Source of the DNA: Pollenia angustigena
Taxonomy: Eukaryota; Arthropoda; Insecta; Diptera; Polleniidae
Direction: 5' to 3'
Length of the DNA: 64,000 nucleotides
NCBI GenBank assembly: GCA_930367215.1
Contig: OV884056.1
Coordinates: forward strand, 53,134,308 to 53,198,307
The first letter of the stretch is position 1. Each line of letters opens with the position of its first letter. Both the position numbers and the translations under genes were made by a program. The notes under the pieces were generated by a model. It was not told the origin of the DNA. It saw only the letters and a list, made by a program, of their open reading frames with translations, and made no database searches. Shown here piece by piece: positions 22,104 through 33,442 of this stretch.

Positions 22104-23593
22104 CCATTATGTCAACAGCTACATACCCGGGTATGTTTTGCGTTTTAAAACCGCTATATCATGAAAAGTAATCATCCGATCGATGTGAAATTTCATGATA
22201 TCCTTAATAAAAGTGTGTTCTATACTATATTCCTATACCTGGGCGAAATTTGTCAAGTTGGGGCAAAGGGAAGGACAATTTTCAATTTGTACCCCTTACG
22301 TCAACAGCTGCATACCTGGGTATGTATAGACAAACGTATACAAATAAAATTTATTGTACATGCTTATTGCATAAAGTTAGGAAGTAAAATTAATTTTCAA
22401 GTTAAAAATGCACAAAACTAATATTATAATTAAAGATAAAAATTAAACAGTTGTAAATAATTAAACATTTTTAACTAAAGCTATTGCATTGCGACATATC
22501 AGTAGAATGAACTGCAAATACGGGTCTTTTGCATAATGTGCAGACCTTCATTGTTGGACGAGGTTTTTATTCAGCATCAAAAATATAACCGTTATTGCTG
22601 CCGCTTTTTCGGTTTGCTTACGTTACTCACGTGTATTCCCGTTATCAAAACATATGAAGCATCCTATTGCCTAGAAGCACCGTACACTTATCGCACCGCG
22701 ATATAGCGGATGTGCGGTTGTTTTCCACAAGTCTTAAGTGTGAACGTTGCCAAAACGTGTTACGCCACTCAGTAAGAGAAGACCAAAATACGAGTCAAAC
22801 TCGCTTTTTGTTAGAGCTTTCCATATACAATGTTGTCGTGTAGAGTTTTTTAATTCCTCACGCTCATAGCATTATTTACCTGTCTCATGAATAATTAAGT
22901 CGCAAATTTCATCGGACATTATCAACCTGAATCTTTTTATAATAGAACCCCCTTGTGTACTTCTTACTGGTTCATAGTTTGCAGACTTAAGTATGTTGTG
23001 TGAACGGAACCTGACAGTTTGTAGTGGTGCAGCAAACAAAATTATTCCACATTTGCGTAAAGCTGTGTCCACTTTGACACCGTATATCAGAAAATTCGTC
23101 GCTGTCTTCAGTTTCGTCATCTATGTATATTGTATTTTGGTAACTGGATTTTTTCCACGTCAAAGTTATTTGGAGATACACCAGCGTCAGTTCCGTCCAT
23201 AACTCCTTCGGACACTAATAAATCTTTGACAAATATGTTCTTGTTGTTTCTCATAATCAAGTGCACTTATTTACCTTGGAGGGAGTCTTTCATCATCTGC
23301 CATTTGTATCTTGCTCTGAATTACCTGGTGTTATTACATTTTTACCAAAAAATTTAATTTGAAAACAACGACAAAACTTGCGTTTGTAAAAACCCCCCAT
23401 TTTCCAAATATTTTACTCACAAAACCACAAAAGTAAAAACCAAACTAATAACCACCTTTTTTAATATTTAAACTAAAAATCGCCAACGCAAAACAGCATA
23501 TGACAAAAAAAAAATCCCATATAAAATATATGTGTATACCCGGGTATGCTTACAGTTGACGTAAGTATAATTTTTCAGCTGTTGACATAAAGG
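22104..23593. mobile_element. piggyBac-like element, internally deleted
   Basis: The element lies between TTAA sites at 22100-22103 and 23594-23597. The ends CCATTATGTCAACAGC and GCTGTTGACATAAAGG are inverse with one mismatch. TACCCGGGTATG follows the left end and precedes the right end. A second internal copy of GTCAACAGCTGCATACCTGG lies near 22300. TTAA targets are diagnostic of piggyBac-type transposases. At 1490 bp it is too short to carry a full transposase gene, and only an N-terminal relic remains. Confidence 0.82.
22872..23230 (-). pseudogene. piggyBac-like transposase N-terminal relic
   Basis: On the minus strand, an acidic stretch (VMDGTDAGVSPNNFDVEK, DDETEDSDEFSD in another frame) precedes KRFRLIMSDEICDLIIHETG. 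The latter resembles the FF/LxxDELIDLIVxETNRYA segment found just upstream of the catalytic core in piggyBac transposases. Several frame changes are needed. The catalytic aspartates and cysteine-rich tail are absent. Family assignment rests mostly on the TTAA-flanked ends. Confidence 0.5.
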
Positions 23594-23597
23594 TTAA

Positions 23598-24588
23598 GCG
23601 TCAGTAAATGAATTTTTTATATAACAACAATTTTTTTCTTTAATAAAATAAAATTTCTGCAGAAAACCTCTTTGGTTTAATTGATGGGTGTGTATGTGTG
23701 ATTATTTCAAATCAAAATTAAAATAAAATTTAAGGACAATTTTCCATTAAAAATGTACGCCTTAAAATGTATCACCCCTTTTTATTACTTTTAATTTTAT
23801 TTATTTTTTTTAATAACAAAAAAATGTACCCAAGAACTTCCATTCGAACAACAAACTATTGTTTTTTCTATAACGCTATGAACACGAATGGAAAAAGCAA
23901 AATCTTCTTAAGAGAAACTCTGAAACTTATTTTTAAATTAACTCTTTGTAACTTGCTCTTGATTTGTTAAATTGCAGTTTATGTATTCTGCCTTTCTAAC
24001 CGCACGTTTTAAATTTGTAACTATATGTCTTCCATCAACATAAATTTGCAAAAATACTAAAATTTGGTTTCAACCACAAACAATGAAAAATAATTTCTCC
24101 AAGCTCTTGATATTCATTGTGATTTGACTATCTCATTTTCATTCAATTTGCATTTTTATTTTAATTCCGTTTTGTATTGAGTTTTTTATTTTGCCACTTT
24201 TTATTTATGTTTAAAGTCTAATAATAAAAACTTTGTCTTTATGCCACAAATCTTAAATAACGCTTCCATTCAGTAGAAAATAAGAAAATTACACAAAAAT
24301 AGTTTTTCATCAGTTGGCTTTCAGTTAATCCTATTATATTTGTATTATTATTGTTTTTGTTTTTGTTTTGTTTGTTAAATTATTGTTTGTTATTATTGAG
24401 GCCACTTTCTTTGAGAAATAATCGTTAACAACAATTATTATTCTTCTGTTTCGCTGTTTACAAGTTGTAATCGCTTGTATTTTGTTGAATGGTAATGCGA
24501 AAGCACTCTGCTGTAGGAGTATTTGTAGAGACGACATCAAATTGTAAGCATGATAACGAGAGGTCTTAGACAGAATTTAAGAGATATA
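23598..24588. other. AT-rich spacer, no feature recognised
   Basis: A T-rich open frame (23767-23970) and others are present but show no domain or coding-like composition. Confidence 0.4.
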
Positions 24589-24591
24589 CAG

Positions 24592-24725
24592 CCTGATTAC
24601 GGTTGGCGTTGGCGTATACGCCTGACGCGTTTTATATAATAGATTAAAGTAACACAAAAACTATGTTCTTTAATCTGCTACAAAAAACGACTCGGGCGTA
24701 TACGCCAATGCCAGCCGCAATCAGG
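24592..24725. mobile_element. Small palindromic MITE
   Basis: 134 bp: CCTGATTACGGTTGGCGTTG at the left and the inverse of CCTGATTGCGGCTGGCATTG at the right, with GGCGTATACGCC in both arms. The flanks are CAG and CGG, one mismatch from a 3-bp duplication. The ends resemble the 4152-4390 element. Confidence 0.7.
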
Positions 24726-24780
24726 CGGATTATTATTCACAAAACGAATATGGAAGCAATTTAAAGCACTGCCAAGTTAA

Positions 24781-25072
24781 AGTCAAGTTCTAGTCAAGAC
24801 GTAGTCAAGACGTAGTCAAGTCATAGTCAAGTCATAGCCAAATTATAGTCAAGTCATAGTTAAGTCATCGTCAAGTCATAGTCAAGTCATAGTCAAGTCA
24901 TAGTCAAGTCATGGTCAAATCATAGTCAACTCATGGTCCAGTCATAGTCAAATCATAGCCAACTCATTGCAAAGTCATATTCAGCTCATAGTCAAGTTAT
25001 AATCAAGTCAAATGCAAGTCATAATCAAGTCATAGCCAAGTCATGGTCCAGTCATAGTCAATTCCTAAGTCT
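24781..25072 (+). repeat. 11-bp minisatellite AGTCAAGTCAT
   Basis: About 26 tandem units of AGTCAAGTCAT with scattered substitutions (AGCCAAGTCAT, AGTCAACTCAT). There is no coding frame. Confidence 0.9.
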
Positions 25073-25552
25073 AGTAGGCCTAGTAGTAGTTTTTGAAGCC
25101 ACAGTTTTTCTATTTCCCCGTTATATAAAATTTACTTCCGGCCATTATTGTTTTCATATTTAATACACAATCATTAAAACATTTTCCTTGATTTCCAAAA
25201 ATCATTTTCTTTCTTTTATTTTTGTTATTTTTTTTTATACTAAAAGGGTCTTTTAATTGCCACTGAAATCATGTTAAGGCAAACATTTTAAACATTGATT
25301 ATTTTCCTAATGCGTGTGCGGTGAATGTTGAGTGTGCAATAAAATAAGTAGAATTAATGAGGCGTTGAGGTTCCATTAAACATCAAATGTCCGTGATTAC
25401 AAACATTAGTTACTGTTTTACTTTTGTGTGAATACTTTAATAAAGCCAAATGAAACAGACAATAAAGTTAATACTGATGAATGGAAATGATTATATGCCG
25501 ACAAGGGAGAGAAAAAAAAAATTAAATAAGGAATAAAATAACTTTTTTTAAA

Positions 25553-25930
25553 AATAAGTGCTGTATTCGGCTGTGCCGAATTTTTAATACCCACCCAGAG
25601 AGAGAATAAAAACTGAGCTCCCAGTATCTTCGTTGTGGTTTAAGACGTTTTAAAGTCTATATCAAAATTTCGCTGTATATGGGGCCTATGGTAAATTATA
25701 GACCAATCTTAAAGAAATCCAGTAGTGTGAATGGCAGCCAAAATTTTACTTAAATGACATTTTTTATTTCGGCTTAAGGCGTACTAAAGTGTTTTTCGAG
25801 GTGGGCTTCTTATGGTTCATGTGGAAAAGTATGGCCCGATCTTCTTAAAAACGAATTTGTGCAAAATTTTATTTTGGGTTTATCAGACCTGTTTTGAAAT
25901 TCGTATATTATCAAAGTGATTTGAAATCAC
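25553..25930 (-). mobile_element. mini-me-like repeat, reversed and truncated
   Basis: It opens with GTATTCGGCTGTGCCGAATT, the inverse of the common end, and continues with ATATGGGGCCTATGGTAAAT-type internal units. The TA/GTCY part and the other end are missing. Confidence 0.6.
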
Positions 25931-27549
25931 AAGAAAGGTGCTCTGTACATGTGATTTTTGGATTCCAAAACGTTCGGCTACGTTACCAAGTTTCTGAAAT
26001 AAATGTGTTATTTTTGCGACTATTGAGTGGTGACCGTCATAATAAATCAATTAAAAAGAAGACACAATATGTTGTTAATTAATTTTCTATGAAATTTGTT
26101 GTTTGTTTTACAAAAAATTGTCTTAAATTAAGAAAATTCGAAGACATCTGCTACAAAAATGTTATTTAGCCCAATCGCAGGTAATTTTTCTCTTTCCCAG
26201 TTTTTCCTATAACAAATAAAGATTCCACATGGAATTTCTCACTTTCTTCCGGAAAAATAATCCGTCGCAAAAGAGAAGGAAGTTTTTATGGAACTTTAAG
26301 TAGAATTCTTGTAGGGATGATGAAAAAGAGCTTAACTACATGGAGCCTTCAAATAATTGTATTTTGAATTGAATTGAATTTTTTGTGTTTATATTATTTA
26401 AAGTAATTGATCAATCAAAACAAAAGTAAGTACGGCAAAAGGCTGCATCACAAAACCAATATTACCCTATTAACTTAGTTCACACGGGACAATATCTGCG
26501 GGAGGCATTATATAAACCGAAACTAAATTTATCCATTAAAGCTTTTTAGTATCCTCTTAAAAAGAGTCAAAAAGGTGCCCATTAAATCCCTCGTAGAAAC
26601 TCGTCTGGTTGAAGTGGCAATTGCCCTTCATATACAATATTAGAACTCGAACCGGTCCCTACCCATAAGAACTGTCATATGACAAGTTAGGTGCAAGCTC
26701 CCTTTCCCCTAGGCTATACTTGAAACCATGCGGTTGTTAACAAAAATTTACATTGTTGGCACTTCAAAATTATCAGAGTCAGCCTTATTTCTAGAAACAA
26801 TAGTTTTATTTGAAGAGAATGAAGATTCCCATTGAATCTCGACTGCAATTACTGGACTTGATTACAATTAAAGTATTGTAATTAAATCTGATTACAATCT
26901 ATAAATATATGAATTCATTTCAAAAAATTGATTTAAATCTTTTTTATTGGTAATATCAAATTGAAATTACCCCACAAGCAAATGATTTTTTTTATAAAAC
27001 TAGTGGTTACGTGTAGGACGTCAAATATTTAATAGGTGTGAACATAGTTTTAGTAATCTCACTTATTTTCTAACAATAAAAGTTCATCAGAGTGAAGACA
27101 CACTTGATTTTATTGTTAAATTTATATCGAAACGTGTTTAAAATATTTTGTGATTTGTTGAAGTTTTAGAAACTTTAACTTTATTGCTTGGCACGTTAAG
27201 GAATCTTATAGCCAATTGCGTGTTTTCCTTTTAGAAATACAAAGTCCAGGAAAACATTTTTGAATTTCTGAACAAAAAATACATAAACATTAGAAAATAT
27301 TTTTGTGGCATTTTGATAAAACATCTTAAGTCGAATTAAAAAAGTTGAAAAATAATTTTGTTTAGTCATACAAATTTTCATTCAAAAAACATTGTTGTTT
27401 ACGTTTTTAAAATTTTGTATTATAAACAATTTGAATTTGAATAAATTATTTTATTAATATGCCACAGATTTATGTTTGTATGTAGCAGTGATGCCTTTTG
27501 GTTACAATTGTTACATTTTTTATTATCATTTTCGTATGACGTGCTTAAT
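25931..27549. other. Unassigned spacer with a dispersed repeat
   Basis: The only repeat I recognise is near 26995-27050, where CTAGTGGTTACGTGTAGGAC plus the following 30 bp reappears inverted at 39050-39106. No genes are supported. Confidence 0.4.
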
Positions 27550-27660
27550 TCCCAATTTTTCGTATTTGACGAATACACTGAAATTTATTGTTGAGGGAAA
27601 GCTAGCTTCTATGCGCAGTTCACTGGGTGCTTAGGCCAGATCATCAGGAAACCTTTTCCA
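27550..27660 (-). repeat. Hammerhead-bearing dispersed repeat, decayed copy
   Basis: About 100 bp shared with 32727-32830, including TACACTGAAATTTATTGTTG and AGGGAAAGC. It contains the degraded hammerhead motif described at 27605-27652. No ends or TSD are identified. Confidence 0.65.
27605..27652 (-). ncRNA. Hammerhead ribozyme motif, core damaged
   Basis: Minus strand: helix I GUUUC with GAAGC, CUGAUGA, helix II CUGG with CCAG (loop contains UAAGCA), then GAAC instead of GAAA, then UGCGCAUA. The change of the last core A also breaks its pair with the U at the cleavage site. The fold is otherwise like 32782-32829; likely inactive. Confidence 0.6.
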
Positions 27661-27807
27661 ACGATTTTAGAAAAGCCAAAAATATTAAACAAATAAAACC
27701 CTAAAGCGAATAAGAATTATAAACACTCTAAGTTTTACTTGTAACAATATCAAAGCTTAAACAAAACACCAACCATAAACAGTGAGCTTATCTTTTCTTA
27801 CATTCCC

Positions 27808-28301
27808 CTACAATTGGTGGAGGGGGTGCTTTAATACCATGTGAGATAAGGCCATGATGGCATTAGCTCTCATTCAATAGGGAGATAAAGCCTTTTTTAT
27901 TTTTTTTTTTATTTTAATGGGAGATAAAGCCATCATGGTCTTAGCTCACATTAGCAATATTATAAAATGGTTTATCTCTCATTTCAGTCCCGGAGACACT
28001 AAAGTTGAGTATTGAAATCTGGCTTCGCATACTAAAATTTTTCTGCATGATTTTTCCTTTTACAGAGTGTTTATACCATGCATAACAACATTCTGGAAAA
28101 ATATGACTTTATCTCTCATTTGCGAAAAAAATATGGCTATTAGTCTCATTTCGCAAAATTTTAAATATAACCTTACCTCTCAATGATTGGGCAATAAGGC
28201 CATTATGGCTTCATCTCCCATTAAATTGAGCAATAAAGCCATCATGGCCTTATCTTACAAGGAGTTTTAAAGCACCCCCCCCCCCCCCCCCTCCAATTGG
28301 T
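27808..28301. mobile_element. Foldback element with poly-C tract
   Basis: The arms read CCTACAATTGGTGGAGGGGG then TGCTTTAA, mirrored by TTAAAGCA, a run of 17 C (28275-28291) and TCCAATTGG. The inside repeats GAGATAAAGCCATCATGG-type units in both orientations (27840-28260). No clear TSD and no coding sequence. The C tract has probably expanded in one arm. Confidence 0.7.
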
Positions 28302-28652
28302 TGGGTTATTCCTGACTCGAATTGTAGTTGTAAGTGGGTAAAAAGAAAAAACAAATTGTTTCATTTTATTTGAAAGAAAACAACGAAAAAACCAATTTTC
28401 CAATTCAGTTTTCTGCACGGGCACATGCATGCGTAATATTTGAAGTCCTTACGTTACATATTTTACTCTGTATTTTTGGCCAAATTTTCGTTACTTTTGT
28501 TCCATGGCAAATAACGAAGTTATATTCTTGAAAAAGTTCCTGGTCCATTTTACATAGGGACACGTCATTTGAGAGAGGACACTTTTTAATTAACTTTTGT
28601 TCAAAACTTTTTCTAAATTGTCTTTATGTCATAATCTGTAATAATCTAGTAT
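28302..28652. other. Unassigned spacer
   Basis: AT-rich; nothing recognised between the foldback and the LINE tail. Confidence 0.5.
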
Positions 28653-28686
28653 GTTAGGTTAGGTTAGGTTAGGTTAGGTTAGGTTA
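28653..28686 (+). repeat. Short (TTAGG)n run at a LINE 3' end
   Basis: About six GTTAG units. On the LINE's own strand (minus) this is an AACCT tail downstream of its last stop. Its position argues for a LINE 3' tail rather than a telomere. Confidence 0.8.
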
Positions 28687-29601
28687 AGAAGGGTTGTGTG
28701 CCCACGGGCACACCTCCACTCGGAGACCAATACGGTCCATTGTGAATCCCTTCAATGAAATATAAGATAAGATAAGAGGAAGTGAAAAGTAGAGAAAAGG
28801 AAGTATGAGATAGACGGAAAATTAGAAAGTAGGACCAATACCCCCCTTACAGTCCCCTCAACAGAAACAGCCGCGTTATTTCCCTGACAAACCCCAGTAG
28901 ATCGGCCGGATTACATCCAGCTATACACCCCAGTTCGTCGTGAAACCTATCTCCTAGCCACTTCTGCCTGAGACCCTGAATCCTAGGACAATGGCACAGT
29001 ACATGCTCGATCGTCTCTAACTCCTCCGAATCCTCGCATAACCTGCAGAAGTCCGGTATGGTGTTGTCCCATTTGCTCGTAAAAGCCCTAACAGGACAGT
29101 GACCCGTCAAGAACCCCACAAGTGTTCTAAGACCACCCCTATCCAATCCCAGTAGAACCCTGGTTGCCCCCGCGTCCAATCTGGGCCATAGTGCCCTAGA
29201 CACCCTGCAATCCATTCTGTCCCTCCAGGATCGGTCAACGTCATCACGGAATTTCTCCCGTATCACCCCATAGTAGCAACATAGGGGGGGCTTTATCCCC
29301 CTTTCCCTTACCACTAAGTCGAGACTCGAACACCCTCTCGCGAGTTTGTGCGCCACCCCATTCCCATCAACCATGCAGTGTCCTGGTACCCAACACAGCC
29401 TCACGTTGAATGCCACCATGAGTTCCCTAAGAGCGTTCCTGCATTGCGCGACCAGGCACGATCGCACCGTATAGTTCCTCAATGCCCGAAGCGCCGCCTG
29501 ACTATCGACGTAAATTGTCACCTCAGATCCACCCACGATGTGATCCAGTATCACCTCCGTCGCCCTCCAGATCGCTAGGATCTCAGCTAGTACGTTGCTT
29601 T
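28687..29601 (-). pseudogene. 5'-truncated LINE (I/R1 group) with RNase H domain
   Basis: The open frame on the minus strand can be read from 29601 (LAEILAIWRAT) through 28847. IYVDSQAALRALR carries an RNase H catalytic aspartate, and WVPGHCMVDGN is the second diagnostic RNase H block. Downstream, FCRLCEDSEETIEHVLCHCP-type cysteines and histidine (C-x2-C...H-x4-C) form the zinc knuckle found at the C-terminus of I/R1-group LINE ORF2. The RNase H removes RNA from the cDNA hybrid during retrotransposition. The frame is uninterrupted and GC-rich compared with its surroundings, suggesting a young, 5'-truncated insertion. Reverse transcriptase and endonuclease are lost. A 235-codon remnant plus short 3' UTR and pentanucleotide tail remain. 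Confidence 0.85.
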
Positions 29602-30210
29602 AAGATTAATGAATTTCTCTTCTGCTTGCATTCATATTTTTCAAACCAAAAGTGATATTAGAAAATATATATGTATGTAAAAAAAATGCTTTAAAGCATT
29701 GAATTATTGTAAAGCAAAAATATTCGTTATTTAAACCATATTTGCGTGGGAATTTCAAAAAAACACATTTATTATCGTTCATTCAAATTTATCTTTGACA
29801 TCTTTTATTCCAAATAGTATACTATTTTTACAATAACTGCTTGCGGATTTTATTATTTAGAAATTTTCCAATACTTAAAAAATATTTTTAGCTCCTTAGC
29901 AACCCCCTAGTCATATAAATAAAGCTAGTTTAAATATTGTGTATTTTTTTTTTAGTTTTTATTAGTTTTCTTTAACAATCTTTGTTCAATTGACTATATC
30001 CCCATTATTATCGCTCAACGAGTTAACAAGAAAATTCCATTTGTGCAAATTTTAGAGAAGGCATAATGGAGTGATTTGTTATTGTTGTTCTTTCTACAGA
30101 CATAATAAATAAGCAGTTTATGTAAACTTATCTTCTGTAGAAAAAATAGGAAATGTGGAAAATTGAATAGAAAAAAACTTAAAATTGTTTCACTTTATCT
30201 TTGAAATGTT
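29602..30210. other. AT-rich spacer
   Basis: No gene or repeat recognised. Confidence 0.5.
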
Positions 30211-30684
30211 AATACCCTTCGCTACGGGTGAAAAGGGTATATAAATATAAGTTTGTCATTCCGTTTGTAATTTCTACAATATTTATCTAAGAGCCTAAAA
30301 AGTCCGTCTGACCGTCTCTCCGTGTGCGTATCGAAATGGGGTTTCCGAATACCCCAGAAATTATGTCACATAAGTTTTTTAATGAAATTCAGCCAGATGG
30401 GTCCATAAATGGCTTAGATATGAGCTAAAAATACGACTGCATCTTGTTTTTATCATAAAATCCCTTGTTGTTGTCGTTTTATTTTATATTTTTTATGTGT
30501 TGAATTTTTTTCTTTTGTTGCATTTTTTGATTAGCCGCTTAAATAGAGAAATTTCTGTTAAACGAACAACCGTACTCAATACAATTTGCGTTAGTGGTCA
30601 TTTATATAACTTTCTGTTCTTATCGCACCAGCGTGAAGGGTCTGTTAGATTCGGCATAACCGAATATAGCACTCTTACTTGTTT
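30211..30684 (+). mobile_element. mini-me-like repeat, subfamily A
   Basis: It opens AATACCCTTCGCTACGGGTG, includes AAGTTTGTCATTCCGTTTGT and AAATCCCTTGTTGTTGTCG, and ends TCGGCATAACCGAATATAGC followed by ACTCTTACTTGT. It is shorter than the 20365 copy. Confidence 0.7.
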
Positions 30685-30920
30685 GTTATTCAGTCTTTTT
30701 TATGTTATTGTATTGGGTTGACTTACCAAAAGTTTTTTTAAATACTAAATAATTCCGTTTGAGTTGTAACTATTTATTAACTCCAGAGGGTGGGCATTAA
30801 AATAAAGGCAACTCCTTTTCGTCCTTTTCTCGGCTAGAATTAAAAAAGGGTGTTGCCATTTTAAGTTCTGTTTATCGATTTTGAACGAAGACTTCGTTTG
30901 CTGAACTTAGATATAAAAAA
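30685..30920. other. Short unassigned spacer
   Basis: No feature recognised between two mini-me-like copies. Confidence 0.5.
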
Positions 30921-31516
30921 GCAAGTAACAAAGTATAGTCGGTCAAGCCCGACCATATGATACCCTACACCATAGTATTTAAAACAAATTTTCGAGAGTG
31001 TATGGCTATATGAATAGGGATCTATCTATGTTTTGAATTTCATTATAATCGGCTTGATAGTTGCTCTGAGGCAGAAATTACCTCCCCTGGTGGTCCTATG
31101 CATATGCATAGCTTAAGTGTCCGTACAAATATGGATCTATGTATGTTTTAAATTTCATTAAAATTGGGTTTTTTCAGCTGCGGAGATTAAATGACCCACA
31201 CGAACTGTAAGCAACTTAGATAATTAAAAATAAATAAATAAATTTAAAATATGTTCAACTACTATTGAACAATTTGTTTGATAGTTTCTGAGAGGCTTAG
31301 TCCTTTTGCGAAATTTCATTAAATTATCTCCAAAATTGCGACCTGTACTTTGCGCACAAGATTACATGGACAGCCAGCCAGCCAGCCAGCCGGAAGGACA
31401 TCGTTAGATCAACTCAGAAAGTGATTCTGAGTCAATCGGATACTGTAGTATTTTAAGGTCTTACACACATCAGCACAAATGCATAATACCCTCTCCACTT
31501 TTGTGGTGTGGGTATA
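30921..31516 (-). mobile_element. mini-me-like repeat, subfamily B
   Basis: It starts GCAAGTAACAAAGTATAGTC and ends CACTTTTGTGGTGTGGGTAT. Read inversely, it has the TATACCC opening followed by a GGCT tetranucleotide array (31371-31393 on + as AGCC) corresponding to the GTCY microsatellite. Close relative: 32978-33442. Confidence 0.7.
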
Positions 31517-32145
31517 AAAAATAATACTTGATAATAGGTTTTTGTTTTAAATGTAAGTTGAGCAAATGAAGCTTTCGTTCGAAAATACATAGATGAACTG
31601 CCTATTCACGCATTTTTAATTGGAAATTTCGGCAAAATAAAAAAAAAGTTTGGAATAAAAACTTTGCTATGTGATTTTAATGCACTTTAACCTGCTGCAT
31701 CCAAATCTTTTCCCAGAATTATTTTCACCTCTTAAGCCATAATGATGAATCGGTTAACAAATGTTGACTTTTACTTATATATGTATGTATAATATCTTAC
31801 CACAAATAACGTTTCATTACAAGCGATTATGGACTGTGTACATAACATAGGCGCCTTCACTTATTCTAAGTATACTTGGCTTTCCGATCGTTACAAAAAT
31901 TTTAAATTTTTTTTTATCAATTTTTGGCGTATTTTTATTTTTTACCACCGCATCAAAATGCGTACTAAACAAGACGAAGGTAACTATACAGGTTTTCTTT
32001 AATAAAAATATTGATAGATCGACATTCGACATCGATATTCTTATTGTGCGGCAACATTGAACATGACAAATGACGATACATTCTTAATAACAATTTACGA
32101 TTTTGTACAGATATCATCTGGCAACATTAAATTTACTTTATCTTT
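31517..32145. other. AT-rich spacer
   Basis: Nothing recognised; a 71-codon minus frame (31817-32032) has no domain. Confidence 0.4.
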
Positions 32146-32946
32146 AATGGCCATTATAACAACTTGCCGTTAGTTAAAGGTAGGATTTTGTCGAACGCAT
32201 AACAAGTTATTTATTACACAGTACAACAGCCAATCTGGGGGTGAGAAATTCCAAGTCAGGGTGATGGTACTAGGTCAGTATAGTAAAACCCTCAAAGGGT
32301 TTGGCGTTCGTATGTGTCAGTTTTTTTTTATGACATTTTAAATTTTTTCCTTATCTTGATGTTTTTTTGTTTAACATAACTCGAGAACCACTTGTCCGAT
32401 TTTGCTAAAACAAACTCAAAAAAATTTAGAATTACAATTTCTTTAATCCGTTCATATAACGTTTTTCTTTATAATCAACAGTTTTGCCGGTAAAAATAAA
32501 TTTGTGGAGAATTATAATTGATAAGTGCAAAAAAATGTTCAAGCCTGGATGTATGCAGCAGATTTTATCACAAACCTGCACTGCAATTTTTGTGACTTTT
32601 TTTAAGCGATCGGTGAAAATCGTCGGACTTTTGTTTGTTATTTGAAAGAATACACCCACATTCAGTGATGCCAACAGTAGGGGATTTCCCCTTTTCTAGG
32701 GATTTTTTTCGGATCATTTTTCCCATTCCCAGTTTTTCATATTTGATAAATACACTGAAATTTATTGTTGAGGGAAAGCAAGCCTCTATGCGCATTTCGC
32801 CGGTTGCTTACACCAGCTCATCAGGAAACAAACAAACTTTAAGTTGTTGCTCACATTAGATTAAATCAATGTTGTAATAGTGAAAAACCTTTTGTACGTG
32901 GGACAAAATTCTACCTTTAACTATCGGCAATTTTTAATAATGGTCG
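32146..32946. mobile_element. GGCCATTATTA-family element, about 800 bp
   Basis: The left end is TGGCCATTATAACAACTTGC followed by GTTAGTTAAAGGTAG and GATTTTGTC; the right end is the inverse with mismatches, arms about 50 bp. TAA and TCA lie outside, a plausible mutated 3-bp TSD. Same TIR family as 41094-41209 and 41681-41806. It encloses the hammerhead-bearing repeat at 32727-32830. Confidence 0.6.
32782..32829 (-). ncRNA. Hammerhead ribozyme motif, complete core
   Basis: Minus strand, 48 nt: helix I GUUUC pairs with GAGGC; core CUGAUGA; helix II GCUGG / CCGGC around UGUAAGCAA; core GAAA; then the self-complementary AUGCGCAU and cleavage-site A (triplet AUA, an allowed NUH). All invariant core positions of hammerhead ribozymes are present with no extra nucleotide. 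Helix III is a loop-less palindrome, so it would pair well only as a dimer, as in the minimal hammerheads of Penelope-like elements and small retrozymes. The surrounding repeat (32727-32830) also occurs at 27550-27660. Activity is inferred, not shown. Confidence 0.75.
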
Positions 32947-32977
32947 TCAGTGATTTTTCGATTCGATAACAATAATA

Positions 32978-33442
32978 AACAAGTAAGAAAGTATAGTCGG
33001 TCAAGCCCGACCATATGATACCCTACATCACAGTATTTAAAAACACATCATGCTTATGTGTCCATATATAAATGGATTTATCTATGTTTATAAACTTCAC
33101 TAACTTCGGGTTGAAAGCTTATGAGAGGCAGAAATTGCCCCCTACCTCCCCTTGTGGTCCTATTTTTGAAAAACTGTGTAGATTATGTGTCCATATAGAT
33201 ATGGATCTATCTATGTTTTAAATTTCATTAAAATCGGTTTGAGAGGCAGAAATTGCCCCTATCTCCCCTCGTGGTCCTATTTTTTAAAAAATGCATAACG
33301 GACATCGTTAGTTCGACTCAGAAAGTGATTCTAAGACGATCGGTTTACTTTAAGGTGGGTCTACTAGGACCATTATTTTAAGGCGTTACACACATCAGCA
33401 CAAATGCATAATACCCTCTCCACTATTGTGGTGTGGGTATAA
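32978..33442 (-). mobile_element. mini-me-like repeat, subfamily B
   Basis: It starts AACAAGTAAGAAAGTATAGT and CGGTCAAGCCCGACCATATG, and ends ACTATTGTGGTGTGGGTATA. It shares GGACATCGTTAG and CTCAGAAAGTGATTCT with 30921-31516 but lacks the tetranucleotide array. Confidence 0.7.

Noticed and set aside
24305..24320. CUGAUGA on the minus strand
   Set aside because: It is followed by AAAAACU with no helix II or GAAA.
28653..28686. Telomeric TTAGG array
   Set aside because: Only about six units, placed exactly at the 3' end of a LINE, and flies do not use TTAGG telomeres.
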